From Streptomyces sp. NBC_00237 (GTDB lineage: Bacteria; Actinomycetota; Actinomycetes; Streptomycetales; Streptomycetaceae): a stretch of 64,000 nucleotides of DNA. The position numbers and the translations under genes are program-made. The stretch lies in NCBI RefSeq assembly GCF_026342435.1, contig NZ_JAPEMT010000006.1:186001-250000 (forward strand). The letters are read 5' to 3'. Numbering within the stretch: the first letter of the stretch is position 1; each line of letters opens with the position of its first letter. This document shows positions 16,994 through 25,973 of this stretch, piece after piece. The notes under the pieces were generated by a model, which did no database searches, was not told the DNA's origin, and worked only from the letters and a program-made list of their open reading frames with translations.

Positions 16994-18151
16994 TCAGCCC
17001 ACGGTCTCCACGTCCACCTCCGTACGGGAGACCTTGCGCCCGTCCGCGTCGATGGACCGGCGCAGGGCCTCGTGCAGACGGGCCGGAGTGAGTACGCCCA
17101 GGAACCGGCCCTCGCTCCGCTCGTCGATCACCGCGATCCACCCGGCGTCGTGCTGGAGCATCGTCGCGAACGCCTGCTTCAGCGACGCCCCCACGGGCAG
17201 CCACGCCTCCATCCGCCGGGCGTGCTCGCGCACCGTTCCGTCCTGCGTCGCGGTTCCGGCGGGGATCCAGCCGTGGAGGTTGTCCTGCGCGTCCAGTACG
17301 ACGGCCCAGCGCGAGCCCTGTGCGGACAGGCGCTGTGAGGCGTCGCGCATCGGGTCGTCGAGGTGCACCACGGGAGGCTGCTCCAGGTCGCCTTCTTCTA
17401 TGGGCGTCACCGAGAGCCGCTTGAGGCCGCGGTCCGCGCCGACGAAGTCCGCGACGTACGGGGTGGCGGGTGCGCCGAGCACCACGGCAGGAGCGTCGAA
17501 CTGTTCGATGGTGCCCTGTCCGTAGACGGCGATGCGGTCGCCGAGGCGGACGGCCTCCTCGATGTCGTGCGTCACGAAGAGCACGGTCTTGCGGACCTGC
17601 GACTGGAGCTTCAGGAACTCGTTCTGGAGGCGCTCGCGGACCACCGGGTCGACCGCGCCGAAGGGTTCGTCCATGAGCAGCACGGGCGGGTCGGCGGCGA
17701 GTGCGCGGGCGACGCCGACGCGCTGGCGCTGGCCGCCGGAGAGCTGTTCCGGGTAGCGCGATCCGTAGACCGTGGGGTCGAGGCCGACCAGGTCGAGGAG
17801 TTCGGCGGCGCGCGCGCGTGCCGCGGACTTCTTCACGCCCAGCAGGTGCGGGACGGTGGCCGTGTTGTCGAGGACGGTCCTGTGCGGGAAGAGGCCGACC
17901 TGCTGGATGACGTACCCGATCCGGCGGCGGAGTTCGACGGGGTCGACCTCGGCTATGTCCTCGCCGTCCAGGAGTATCCGGCCCCCGGTGGGCTCGATGA
18001 GCCGGTTGACCATCTTCATGGTGGTGGTCTTGCCGCAGCCCGACGGGCCGACGAGCGTGACGAGTTCACCTGCGGCGACCTCGAAGGACAGGTCGTCGAC
18101 GGCGGTCGTTCCGTCGGCGTAGCGCTTGGTGACGTGCTCGAACCGGATCAT
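16994..18151 (-). CDS. Betaine/choline-type ABC transporter ATPase with CBS domains (OpuCA/ProV-like)
   Basis: 385 aa ABC ATPase: Walker A GPSGCGKTT at 35-43, signature LSGGQ at 137-141, Walker B LLMDEP at 158-163, and H-loop VTHD. Residues about 260-370 form CBS-type repeats, as in osmoregulated OpuA/OpuC ATPases, where they sense ionic strength. It energises the two permeases and the binding protein encoded divergently from 18351. No second ATPase is nearby, so this one should serve the set. It converges with the esterase. Confidence 0.93.
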   Translation of the reverse strand: MIRFEHVTKRYADGTTAVDDLSFEVAAGELVTLVGPSGCGKTTTMKMVNRLIEPTGGRILLDGEDIAEVDPVELRRRIGYVIQQVGLFPHRTVLDNTATVPHLLGVKKSAARARAAELLDLVGLDPTVYGSRYPEQLSGGQRQRVGVARALAADPPVLLMDEPFGAVDPVVRERLQNEFLKLQSQVRKTVLFVTHDIEEAVRLGDRIAVYGQGTIEQFDAPAVVLGAPATPYVADFVGADRGLKRLSVTPIEEGDLEQPPVVHLDDPMRDASQRLSAQGSRWAVVLDAQDNLHGWIPAGTATQDGTVREHARRMEAWLPVGASLKQAFATMLQHDAGWIAVIDERSEGRFLGVLTPARLHEALRRSIDADGRKVSRTEVDVETVG

Positions 18152-18350
18152 GGGTCCCCATTGTGGCGGCTGGTGGCGGGTGTTGTGTGAAGGGCGTGTT
18201 GCCGGGATGTGGCAGCCCGAACCGGGCCGAGTGCGTTGTCAGTGGTCGGCGATATGGTCCTTCCACGGGCATTGAACATACGTTCCACATGGGGGATCCG
18301 GCTCCGGCTCCAGCAGTGTGGAACGGCCGGATCGGGGGAGGTGGGAACGC

Positions 18351-19082
18351 GTGAGCGAGCAGAGTTGTCTGGTGACGAACGACTGGATCTGCGGGGAGTA
18401 CCTGCGTTCCCGCAGTCAGGAGTTGACCGACGCGACGCTCCAGCACGTGGGCATCACGGTGGCGTCGGTGCTGATCGGGCTGGCCGTGGCGCTGCCGCTG
18501 GCCGTGCTCGCACGGCGGCACAAGCGGTTCGCGGGGCCGGTCCTCGGGCTCACCACGATCCTCTACACCGTGCCCTCGCTGGCGATGTTCTCGCTGCTGC
18601 TGCCCTTCTTCGGTCTGTCGTCGGCGCTGGTGATCACCGGTCTTGTGCTGTACTCGCTGACCATCCTCGTACGGAACATCCTGGCCGGGCTCGAAGCGGT
18701 GCCGGAGGAGGCCAGGGAAGCGGCGCGCGGGATGGGGTACGGGCCGTGGCGGATGCTGTGGGAGGTCGAACTGCCGCTCTCCCTGCCCGCGTTGATGGCG
18801 GGTGTGCGGATCGCGACGGTGTCGACGGTGGCGCTGACCACGGTCGGGTCCATCGTCGGGCGGGGCGGGCTCGGGAACCTGATCGAGGACGCGCTGCCCA
18901 CGTTCTTCAAGGCGCAGGTGCTCGCCGCGTCCGTGCTGTGCGTACTGCTGGCGCTCGCCGCCGATCTGCTCCTCCTCGGTTTGCAGCGGTTGCTGACGCC
19001 CTGGACGCGAGCGCCCAAGGCGCGCCGGGAGCCGCGCGGCGAGCGCATACGCAAGACTTCTGCGGCTGTTGAGGCGGGCTGA
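18351..19082 (+). CDS. Betaine/choline-type ABC transporter permease 1
   Basis: 243 aa membrane protein of the BPD transporter permease type with five to six hydrophobic segments. The EAA loop that touches the ATPase is visible as EEAREAARGMGYGPWRML followed by ELPLSLPALMAG. GTG at 18351 follows GGGGGAGGTGGG at a proper distance; the upstream in-frame extension would contain that site. It is first in a three-gene run (permease, permease, binding protein), five bases from the next gene, and divergent from the ATPase. Confidence 0.92.
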   Translation: MSEQSCLVTNDWICGEYLRSRSQELTDATLQHVGITVASVLIGLAVALPLAVLARRHKRFAGPVLGLTTILYTVPSLAMFSLLLPFFGLSSALVITGLVLYSLTILVRNILAGLEAVPEEAREAARGMGYGPWRMLWEVELPLSLPALMAGVRIATVSTVALTTVGSIVGRGGLGNLIEDALPTFFKAQVLAASVLCVLLALAADLLLLGLQRLLTPWTRAPKARREPRGERIRKTSAAVEAG

Positions 19083-19087
19083 TCGCG

Positions 19088-19756
19088 ATGGGTGTGCTCG
19101 GGGATGCCTGGACCTGGCTGGTCACGGGATCGAACTGGTCGGGTGACGGCGGGGTCTGGGCCCGGCTGACGGAACACCTGTACGTGAGCGGGGTCGCGCT
19201 GGGAGTGGCGTGCCTGCTGGCGCTGCCGCTGGCCTTCCTGCTCGGGCACCTCGGCAAGGGGGGCACGCTCGCGGTCAACATCTCCAACGCGGGTCGGGCC
19301 GTTCCCGTGTTCGCGGTGCTGGCGCTCTTCATGGTCTCGCCGCTGCGGTCCGCCGGATACGTGCCGACGATCATCGCGCTGGTGCTGTTCGCGGTGCCGC
19401 CCCTGCTGACCAACGCCTACGTGGGGGTGCGGGAGGTGGACCGGGCGGTCGTGGAGGCCGCGCGCGGCATGGGCATGTCGGGCACGCAGCTCTTCCTGCG
19501 GGTGGAACTGCCCCTCGCGTACCCCCTGGTGATGACCGGTCTGCGATCGGCCGCCGTCCAGGTGGTGGCCACCGCCTCGATCGCCGCGATGGTCGGCCAG
19601 GGCGGTCTCGGGCGGATCATCACCGCCGGGTTCAACACGTACGACACGGCGCAGGTCGTCGCGGGCGCCGTGCTGGTGGCGTTGCTCGCGCTGCTGGTGG
19701 AGGGGGCGTTGGTGCTGCTCGGGCGGGTCTGCTCACCGCTGCGGAAGACCGTGTGA
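19088..19756 (+). CDS. Betaine/choline-type ABC transporter permease 2
   Basis: 222 aa permease with about five hydrophobic segments and the EAA loop VVEAARGMGMSGTQLF/ELPLAYPLVMTG. Closely related in plan to the preceding permease, with which it should form the heterodimeric channel. Starts ATG five bases after the first permease stop, so translation is probably coupled. Confidence 0.92.
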   Translation: MGVLGDAWTWLVTGSNWSGDGGVWARLTEHLYVSGVALGVACLLALPLAFLLGHLGKGGTLAVNISNAGRAVPVFAVLALFMVSPLRSAGYVPTIIALVLFAVPPLLTNAYVGVREVDRAVVEAARGMGMSGTQLFLRVELPLAYPLVMTGLRSAAVQVVATASIAAMVGQGGLGRIITAGFNTYDTAQVVAGAVLVALLALLVEGALVLLGRVCSPLRKTV

Positions 19757-19829
19757 GCGGCCCGCGTTCTGCTTCGTTGTTCTCTTTTCTGTTCTTGCGC
19801 TTCGCGCACCTCACGGATGGTGAATCCTC

Positions 19830-20828
19830 ATGACCAAGACCTCACGCCTCGCGGGCGCGGTAGTCGGCCTGGTTGCCCTGACCGGTTCGCTCGCCGCGTG
19901 CGGCGGCGACAGCCTGGAGAAGGAGAAGCCGGGGGCCGGTGGCGCTTCCGCCGGTTCCGGGGCGGGTTCCGGCGGCGGCAAGAAGGGCTCGCTGGTGGTG
20001 GGCGCCGCCGCGTTCACCGAGTCCAAGGTGCTGGCGGAGCTGTACGCGCAGGTGCTGAAGGACGCCGGATACGACACCTCGGTGACCGTCGTCAAGAACC
20101 GTGAGCTGTACGAACCCTCGGTGGAGAAGGGCGAGATAGACGTCATCCCGGAATACGCGGCGACGCTCACGGAATTCCTCAACGCGAAGGTGAACGGCGC
20201 CAAGGAGGCCGAGAAGAAGCCGCTGGCCTCGCCCGATGTCGCCGCCACCGTCGCCGCACTGGAGAAGCTGGCCACTCCGCTCGGGCTGAAGGTCCTGCCC
20301 GCCGGAGAGGCCGTCGACCAGAACGCCTTCGCGGTGACCAAGGAATTCGCCGCGAAGAACAAGCTCACGACCCTTTCCGACCTGGGGAAGTCCAAGCTCA
20401 AGGTCAAGATCGCGGCGGGCGACGAATGCGAGATCCGGCCGTTCTGCGCGCCCGGTCTGAAGTCCACGTACGGCATCGACGTCGTCGGGATCGACCCCAA
20501 GGGCGTCGGCACCCCCCAGTCCAAGCAGGCCGTCAAGGACGGTGAGGACCAGCTCGTCCTCACCACCACGACCGACGCCACCATCGACAGCTTCGGCCTG
20601 GTCTTCCTCCAGGACGACAAGAAGCTCCAGAACGCCGACAACCTGCTGCCCGTGGTCAACGCCAAGGACGCCTCGGACCCGGCGATAGCCGAGGCCCTCG
20701 GCAAGCTCACCAAGGCACTGACCACCGCCGACCTCGGCGAACTCAACCGCAAGGTCGACATCGAGCGCGCCAAGGAAGCCGACGTCGCGAAGGCTTATCT
20801 GGAGTCGAAGGGGCTCGTCAAGAAGTAG
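19830..20828 (+). CDS. Betaine/choline-type ABC transporter substrate-binding lipoprotein (OpuAC-like)
   Basis: 332 aa lipoprotein: signal peptide with lipobox LAAC and Cys24, then a Gly/Ser/Ala linker to about residue 48, then the OpuAC domain beginning SLVVGAAAFTESKVLAELYAQ. Residues typical of the ligand cage are in TVVKNRELYEPSVEKGEIDVIPEYAATL. Likely ligands are glycine betaine, choline or carnitine; which one cannot be read from the sequence. Last gene of the importer operon, 73 bases after permease 2. Confidence 0.92.
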   Translation: MTKTSRLAGAVVGLVALTGSLAACGGDSLEKEKPGAGGASAGSGAGSGGGKKGSLVVGAAAFTESKVLAELYAQVLKDAGYDTSVTVVKNRELYEPSVEKGEIDVIPEYAATLTEFLNAKVNGAKEAEKKPLASPDVAATVAALEKLATPLGLKVLPAGEAVDQNAFAVTKEFAAKNKLTTLSDLGKSKLKVKIAAGDECEIRPFCAPGLKSTYGIDVVGIDPKGVGTPQSKQAVKDGEDQLVLTTTTDATIDSFGLVFLQDDKKLQNADNLLPVVNAKDASDPAIAEALGKLTKALTTADLGELNRKVDIERAKEADVAKAYLESKGLVKK

Positions 20829-20985
20829 TACGGAGAGGAAAAGGGAGGGGATGGCGGGGGAATGGGGTGCGCCCGGAGCTTCCCGGGCCCGTTCGGGGGC
20901 GCGGGGGAGGTTCTCCGCGTAACTGGCGCGAACAGATTTACGGGCGATACCCCATACGTGTCTCGGGCACGGTAAATTTCAAGCC

Positions 20986-22200
20986 ATGCCACGTGGACGC
21001 CACCGCCATTCCCCACCCCTGCACAAACTGCTGCCGCCTTCCACGGTCGCGGGCGCCTCGCTCGTGATCGCGGGTGGGGCCTGGTTCGTGGCGGAACCCG
21101 TGGTGCTCCGGATACTGGTCGCCGCGGCAGCCGCGGCGGCCGTCACCGGGGCCGCGCTGATGCGCAGTTGGGACCGCACTGCCGGACGTACGGTCGCCGA
21201 GCTGAACCGCGCCCGCGAGGCCGACGTGTGGAAGACCGAGGAGCGGGTCGCCGATCTGGAGGGCGACCTGGAGGAGTCCCGCGCCCTGCGGATCCGCCTC
21301 GAAGGCAAGTTGCGCACCAAGCGCGTGGAGCTGGCCGGGCTGCGCAACGAGCACGCCGCGCTGCTGCGCCGGTACGCGACCGCCGAGACGGAGCGGGCGA
21401 CCGCGCTGGAGCGGCGGCGGCTGCTGGAGCTGGAGGCGGCTGCCGCGCCCGCCGCTCCTTTCCCGCTGCCCAAGGAGCTGACGGCGGCGGCTTCCACGCC
21501 GACTCCGGCGGCGTACGCGCGGGCGGCCGCTGCGCTGGAGAAGCTGGCGGCCGGCGCGGGGCGGACCGGGCGTGAAGTGGAGGTGCGGGTTCCGGCGCAG
21601 GCTCCTGCTCGGGTCGAGGAGGCGCCGGTGGCTCCGGTGGCGCCGGTCGGTCACGTGGGTCCGGTGGGTCCGGTGGGTCCGGTGGGTCCGGTGGGTCCGG
21701 TGGCTCCGGCCGTGGAGCCGACCGGGGTGGAGGCGTTGGCTCCGGTTCCGGCCGTCGTGCAGCCTCCCGTGCTTCCCGTACCTCCCGTGCGGCTTCCCGT
21801 ACGCGCCGCCGTGCGGGCTCCCGTACCGACGAGGGAACTGCGGGAGCACATGCGGCCGTCGGGCGCGCTCGCGCCGTACGCCCCGCAGAACCTGCCCGCG
21901 GTGCGCAAGCAGGGCGGCTTCGACTTCTTCGGTACGGGGAAGGGCGCGGGGGCGGCCGCTGGTGCCGGTGCCGGTGCCGGTGCCGGTGTCGAGGAGGAGC
22001 CCTCGGTGCGGTCCGAGCGGCCCGTGGACTCCGTACAGGACGCCGATCTGGCGGACGTCGTCGGGGACGAGGCGCTCGCGGAGCACCGTTCGGCGCGTGC
22101 GGTGAGCGGCGACGCGGTCGGCGAGGTCATCGACCTGACGGCGCATGACGAGACCGAGCAGCTGGACGTGGCGGGGCTCAGGAGCGTCGCGGGATCCTGA
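20986..22200 (+). CDS. Membrane protein with coiled coil and Pro/Val/Gly repeats, function unknown
   Basis: 404 aa Streptomyces-type protein without recognised domains. Residues 18-58 hold two hydrophobic segments, 65-165 form a probable coiled coil rich in Glu/Arg/Leu (VADLEGDLEESRALRIRLEG), then an Ala/Pro-rich linker with a VGPVGPVGPVGPV run at about 220-240, made by a nine-base tandem repeat, and an Ala-Gly run near 325. The C-terminus is acidic. TAAATT lies seven bases before ATG 20986, suggesting a leaderless transcript. May be a structural or scaffold protein at the membrane (inference). Converges with the nuoD-like gene, 19 bases between stops. Confidence 0.7.
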   Translation: MPRGRHRHSPPLHKLLPPSTVAGASLVIAGGAWFVAEPVVLRILVAAAAAAAVTGAALMRSWDRTAGRTVAELNRAREADVWKTEERVADLEGDLEESRALRIRLEGKLRTKRVELAGLRNEHAALLRRYATAETERATALERRRLLELEAAAAPAAPFPLPKELTAAASTPTPAAYARAAAALEKLAAGAGRTGREVEVRVPAQAPARVEEAPVAPVAPVGHVGPVGPVGPVGPVGPVAPAVEPTGVEALAPVPAVVQPPVLPVPPVRLPVRAAVRAPVPTRELREHMRPSGALAPYAPQNLPAVRKQGGFDFFGTGKGAGAAAGAGAGAGAGVEEEPSVRSERPVDSVQDADLADVVGDEALAEHRSARAVSGDAVGEVIDLTAHDETEQLDVAGLRSVAGS

Positions 22201-22219
22201 ACCCCCTGCGCGGAGTGCG

Positions 22220-23383
22220 TTACTTGTCGATGTCGCCGACCACGAAGAAGAGCGAGCCGAGGATCGCGACCATGTCGGCGACCAGTGTTCCGGGGAGCAG
22301 TTCGGTCAGCGCCTGGATGTTGTTGAAGGACGCCGAGCGCAGCTTGAGGCGGTACGGGGTCTTCTCGCCCTTGGACACCAGGTAGTAGCCGTTGATGCCG
22401 AGCGGGTTCTCGGTCCACGCGTAGGTGTGGCCCTCGGGGGCCTTGAGGACCTTCGGCAGGCGCTGGTTGATGGGACCCGGCGGCAGGTCGGCGATGCGGG
22501 TCAGGCAGGCGTCGGCGAGGTCGAGCGCGTTGTGGGTCTGTTCGAGGAGGCACTCGAAGCGGGCCAGGCAGTCGCCCTCGGTGCGCGTGACGACCTTGAG
22601 GGTGTCCTGGAGCTCGCCGTACGCGAGGTACGGCTCGTCGCGGCGCAGGTCGAAGTCGACGCCGGAGGCACGGGCGATGGGGCCCGAGACGCCGTAGGCG
22701 TGGACGGCTTCGGGGGAGAGGACGCCGACGTTCCGGGTGCGGCCGCGGAAGATCTCGTTGCCGAGGACCAGGTCGTCGTAGATGTTCATGCGCGAGCGGA
22801 CCGAGGCGACGGCGTCGCGGACCCGGCCGAGCCAGCCCGCGGGAAGGTCCTCCTTGAGGCCGCCGACGCGGTTGAACATGTAGTGCATACGGCCCCCGGA
22901 GATCTCCTCCATGACGTGCTGGAGTTCCTCGCGCTCGCGGAAGGCGTGGAAGACGGGGGTGATGCCGCCGAGTTCGAGAGGGTACGAGCCCAGGAACATC
23001 AGGTGGTTGAGGACGCGGTTCAGTTCGGCGAGGAGGGTGCGGGTCCACACCGCGCGCTCCGGGACCTCCATGCCGAGCATGCGCTCGACGGCCATGACGA
23101 CGCCGAGCTCGTTGGAGAACGCGGAGAGCCAGTCGTGGCGGTTGGCCAGCATGACGATCTGGCGGTAGTCGCGGGCCTCGAAGAGCTTCTCCGCGCCGCG
23201 GTGCATGTAGCCGATGACGGGTTCGGCGTGCTGGATGCGTTCGCCGTCGAGGACGAGCTTGAGGCGCAGGACGCCGTGGGTGGAGGGGTGCTGGGGGCCG
23301 ATGTTGAGCACCATGTCGGTGGACTCGGCGGCACCGCCGATGCCGACGGTGGTCGTCTGCGGGGGCGTCTGCTGCGGCGTCAT
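22220..23383 (-). CDS. nuoD2: Orphan NADH dehydrogenase subunit D-like protein (NuoD2)
   Basis: 387 aa homologue of the 49-kDa/NuoD subunit of complex I. Landmarks: LNIGPQHPSTHGVLRL at about 26-41, EPVIGYMHRGAEKLFE at 54-69, RDYRQIVMLANRHDWLSAFSNELG and the C-terminal LGSLFFVVGDIDK. The quinone-site His in PQHPSTHG is kept. No other nuo genes are in the window, so this is a stand-alone copy of the kind seen next to genes outside the main nuo operon in Streptomyces. ATG at 23383 follows GGGAGA. The gene upstream on the same strand is a MidA-like methyltransferase, which in other organisms acts on this subunit. Confidence 0.9.
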   Translation of the reverse strand: MTPQQTPPQTTTVGIGGAAESTDMVLNIGPQHPSTHGVLRLKLVLDGERIQHAEPVIGYMHRGAEKLFEARDYRQIVMLANRHDWLSAFSNELGVVMAVERMLGMEVPERAVWTRTLLAELNRVLNHLMFLGSYPLELGGITPVFHAFREREELQHVMEEISGGRMHYMFNRVGGLKEDLPAGWLGRVRDAVASVRSRMNIYDDLVLGNEIFRGRTRNVGVLSPEAVHAYGVSGPIARASGVDFDLRRDEPYLAYGELQDTLKVVTRTEGDCLARFECLLEQTHNALDLADACLTRIADLPPGPINQRLPKVLKAPEGHTYAWTENPLGINGYYLVSKGEKTPYRLKLRSASFNNIQALTELLPGTLVADMVAILGSLFFVVGDIDK

Positions 23384-23429
23384 GGGGGCCAGTATCTCCC
23401 GGGGGGCCCGGAAGAGGGGCCCTGCGGGC

Positions 23430-23590
23430 CGGGCCGCTTGATCTTGTTGAGCGGAGCCCGGGTTCGCCTGCGGCGGGCTGCCCCGACCCCGGCCCCGCAC
23501 CTCAACCCTGACGGGGCTGGGGTGACGGAGGGGGGCTACGCCCCTCGCCCCCAGCACGGCTTCGCCGCGCGTCCTCAAACGCCGGACGCG
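23430..23590. repeat. Related intergenic repeat, copy D
   Basis: The 190-base gap between the methyltransferase and nuoD2 contains GGGTTCGCCTGCGGCGGGCT, matching the GGGTGCGCCTGCGGCGGGCT module of copies A and B, then a GACGGGGCTGGGGTGACGGA stretch and GTCCTCAAACGCCGGACG, a pair of phrases I recall as recurrent in Streptomyces gaps. The right end runs into the last codons of the methyltransferase gene. Confidence 0.6.
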
Positions 23591-24645
23591 CTGGAGGTGC
23601 GTGACGGGCTATATGTCCTCTGCATCAGCCACCCGAAGTCCCCCAGCCCGCCCCGCTGCACCAGTTCCGCCGCCTCCCCCGCCCCCGAAAGTGCCCGCAC
23701 GTACGCCGTCGGGTCGCTCGATGCCAGCGTCAGCGGAGGGCGGGTCCCCGACACCCCGAGCCGCCCCAGCGCCTCCCGCTGCGTCAGCAGCTCCGTGTGT
23801 ACGGCGAGACTCCGCGCCGCCTCCGCGCACGCGTCGAGGGCCACGTGCGCCGTCACGTCGCACGAACCGTCCGGCACCGCCCGTACCTCCCGCCCCCCGG
23901 CGAACCCGCTCAGCGTCCCGAAGGGCGGCCGGGAACCCAGCGCGTGCGCGTAGTCCACCGCCACCGCCAGGCCCGCGTCCAGCGTCCCCACCGCCGACGC
24001 CCACGCCTCGTCGCGCGGGCGGCCGATCTCCGCCCGGTGGCCGGGGTGCCCGGCCAGCGGCCACCACCGCTCCAGCCACCGCGCGTCCGCGCCCGAGACC
24101 GGCGGGCCCAGCCGCTGCGTGCCGTCGGATGTCCGTACCTCCACAAGGCGAGGTACGCCGTCCTCGTCCGCCTCCGCCACGTCCACCGGCACGTTGTCCA
24201 GCCACTCGTTCGCGAAGACCAGTCCGCTGACCCCCTTCGGAGGCTCGGCGCACCACTCGATGCGGTGGTCCAGAGCGGCCGGGCGCGGGGCCTTCTCGAC
24301 ACCGTACGCACGCACCCCGACCCCGGGCGGAAGCGCCGCCAGCACTCCCGTCAGGAGTTCGCCGCGGCCCGCGCCGATGTCGACGAGGTCGATCACGGGG
24401 AGGCGGGAGGGGCCGCCCAGGTCCTCGTACGTACGCATCAGGACGCGTGCGACGGCCCCGGCGAAGAGCGGGGACGCGTGCACCGACGTACGGAAATGGG
24501 CGGCCGGGCCCTCGGGGCGCAGATAGAAGCCGCCCGGTCCGTAGAGCGCGCGCTCCGTGGCCGCGCGCCAGCCCAGCCAGTCGCCCGCCGCGTCCGAAAC
24601 GTTTGTATTGTCCCGCCTGCCAGGCGGAGTCGACCGGTCGTTCAC
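23575..24645 (-). CDS. MidA/NDUFAF7-like SAM-dependent methyltransferase (DUF185)
   Basis: 356 aa class I methyltransferase. The SAM motif VDIGAGRGE is at 88-96, and FANEWLDNVPVDV is the family motif that follows. The family includes mitochondrial NDUFAF7/MidA, which methylates an arginine of the complex I 49-kDa subunit. The start at GTG 24645 is chosen because GGGGAG lies 11 bases upstream; GTG 24672 lacks a ribosome site. The final ten residues (SPSRTSSASGV) and the stop fall within the dispersed repeat phrase, so the C-terminus may have been remade by it. nuoD2 follows on the same strand. Confidence 0.85.
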   Translation of the reverse strand: MNDRSTPPGRRDNTNVSDAAGDWLGWRAATERALYGPGGFYLRPEGPAAHFRTSVHASPLFAGAVARVLMRTYEDLGGPSRLPVIDLVDIGAGRGELLTGVLAALPPGVGVRAYGVEKAPRPAALDHRIEWCAEPPKGVSGLVFANEWLDNVPVDVAEADEDGVPRLVEVRTSDGTQRLGPPVSGADARWLERWWPLAGHPGHRAEIGRPRDEAWASAVGTLDAGLAVAVDYAHALGSRPPFGTLSGFAGGREVRAVPDGSCDVTAHVALDACAEAARSLAVHTELLTQREALGRLGVSGTRPPLTLASSDPTAYVRALSGAGEAAELVQRGGLGDFGWLMQRTYSPSRTSSASGV

Positions 24646-24751
24646 AGCACCCAGTCTCCCCTGAGTCTCCACCTTGGGGAGTAGGGGGCGGACAGGTGGA
24701 TCGCCCCTCCGGTTGACCCAATGGCCTCCGTGGTTTCCCTACGCTGGACAT

Positions 24752-25951
24752 GTGCAGCGCCTCTACGACTTCATCCGCAGACACCCGACGAGCGTCGACA
24801 GCTTCTGGGCTGTGATTCTCCTCGGGATGTCCACGGCGTCCGCGGGCTACGCCTGGGACGGGAGCCTGCTCCCTGGCGTGGGCATCGTCAGCGTCCTGCT
24901 GCTGTGCCTGGTGGTCGCGCTGCGCCGCCGCTTCCCGGAGTGGATGCTGCTGCTCGCCGTCGTCACCGGACTCTCCCAGGTGGTGCTCGACGTCATGCCG
25001 CACACGGCGGACTTCGCGATGCTCGTGATCGTCTACACGGTGGCCGCCAACGGGGCCCGCTGGGCCTCCCGGCTGGCGCTCGGCGGCTCACTGCTCGCGG
25101 CGACCATCTCCCAGCTCCGCTGGCCGGTGGACAAGGCCGACGGGGCCGCCGCCCCGATCGCGTACGCGATCTTCCTGACCATTCCGTTCCTCCTCGCCTG
25201 GGTCCTCGGCGACTCCCTGCGCACCCGCCGCGCGTACTTCGCGCAGCTGGAGGAACGGGCGTCGAGGCTGGAGAGGGAGCGTGAGGCGCAGGCGAAGGTC
25301 GCCGTCGCCGCCGAGCGCGCCCGCATCGCCCGCGAGCTGCACGACGTCGTCGCGCACAACGTGTCCGTGATGATCGTCCAGGCGGACGGCGCCGCGTACG
25401 TCATGGACGGTTCGCCGGAGCAGGCGAAGCAGGCCCTGGAGACGATCTCCACCACCGGCCGGCAGGCGCTCGCCGAGATGCGGCGGCTGCTCGGCGTGCT
25501 GCGCAGCGGCGAGGCGCCGGAGAGCGGCGAGTACGTGCCGCAGCCCGACGTCCAGCAGATCGAGGACCTGATCGAGCAGGTGCGGATCGCCGGGCTCACC
25601 GTCGACTTCCGCGTCGAGGGCACCGCCCGCCCGCTGCCCAGCGGCGTCGAGCTCACCGCGTACCGCATCGTGCAGGAAGCCCTCACCAACACCCGCAAGC
25701 ACGGCGGTCCCGACGTCGGCGCCAGCGTGCGGCTGGTCTACTTCGACGACGGCCTCGGGCTGCTCGTCGAGGACGACGGGCGCGGAGCCGCCCACGAGCT
25801 GTACGAGGACGGCGGCGCGGACGGTCAGGGCCACGGCCTGATCGGCATGCGCGAGCGGGTCGGTATGGTCGGCGGCACGCTGGACGCGGGTCCGCGCCCC
25901 GGCGGCGGCTTCCGGATCAGCGCGCTGCTGCCGCTCAAGCCCGCCCACTGA
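24752..25951 (+). CDS. NarL-type two-component sensor histidine kinase
   Basis: 399 aa sensor with about five to six membrane segments in residues 15-155 and no large extracytoplasmic loop, then a HisKA_3 dimerisation domain with the phospho-acceptor His197 in RELHDVVAHNVSVM, then an HATPase with VQEALTNTRKHG and GLIGMRERVGMVGG. It senses an unknown membrane or intramembrane signal. TACGCT ends six bases before GTG 24752, suggesting a leaderless mRNA. The response regulator follows 22 bases downstream. Divergent from the MidA-like gene. Confidence 0.92.
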   Translation: MQRLYDFIRRHPTSVDSFWAVILLGMSTASAGYAWDGSLLPGVGIVSVLLLCLVVALRRRFPEWMLLLAVVTGLSQVVLDVMPHTADFAMLVIVYTVAANGARWASRLALGGSLLAATISQLRWPVDKADGAAAPIAYAIFLTIPFLLAWVLGDSLRTRRAYFAQLEERASRLEREREAQAKVAVAAERARIARELHDVVAHNVSVMIVQADGAAYVMDGSPEQAKQALETISTTGRQALAEMRRLLGVLRSGEAPESGEYVPQPDVQQIEDLIEQVRIAGLTVDFRVEGTARPLPSGVELTAYRIVQEALTNTRKHGGPDVGASVRLVYFDDGLGLLVEDDGRGAAHELYEDGGADGQGHGLIGMRERVGMVGGTLDAGPRPGGGFRISALLPLKPAH

Positions 25952-25973
25952 CACCCCCCATGGAGAGCCCCTT

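Noticed and set aside
21640..21715. TGGGTCCGG tandem array as a CRISPR or regulatory repeat
   Set aside because: It is a coding repeat within an open frame (V-G-P units) with no spacers; no CRISPR array is present anywhere in the window.
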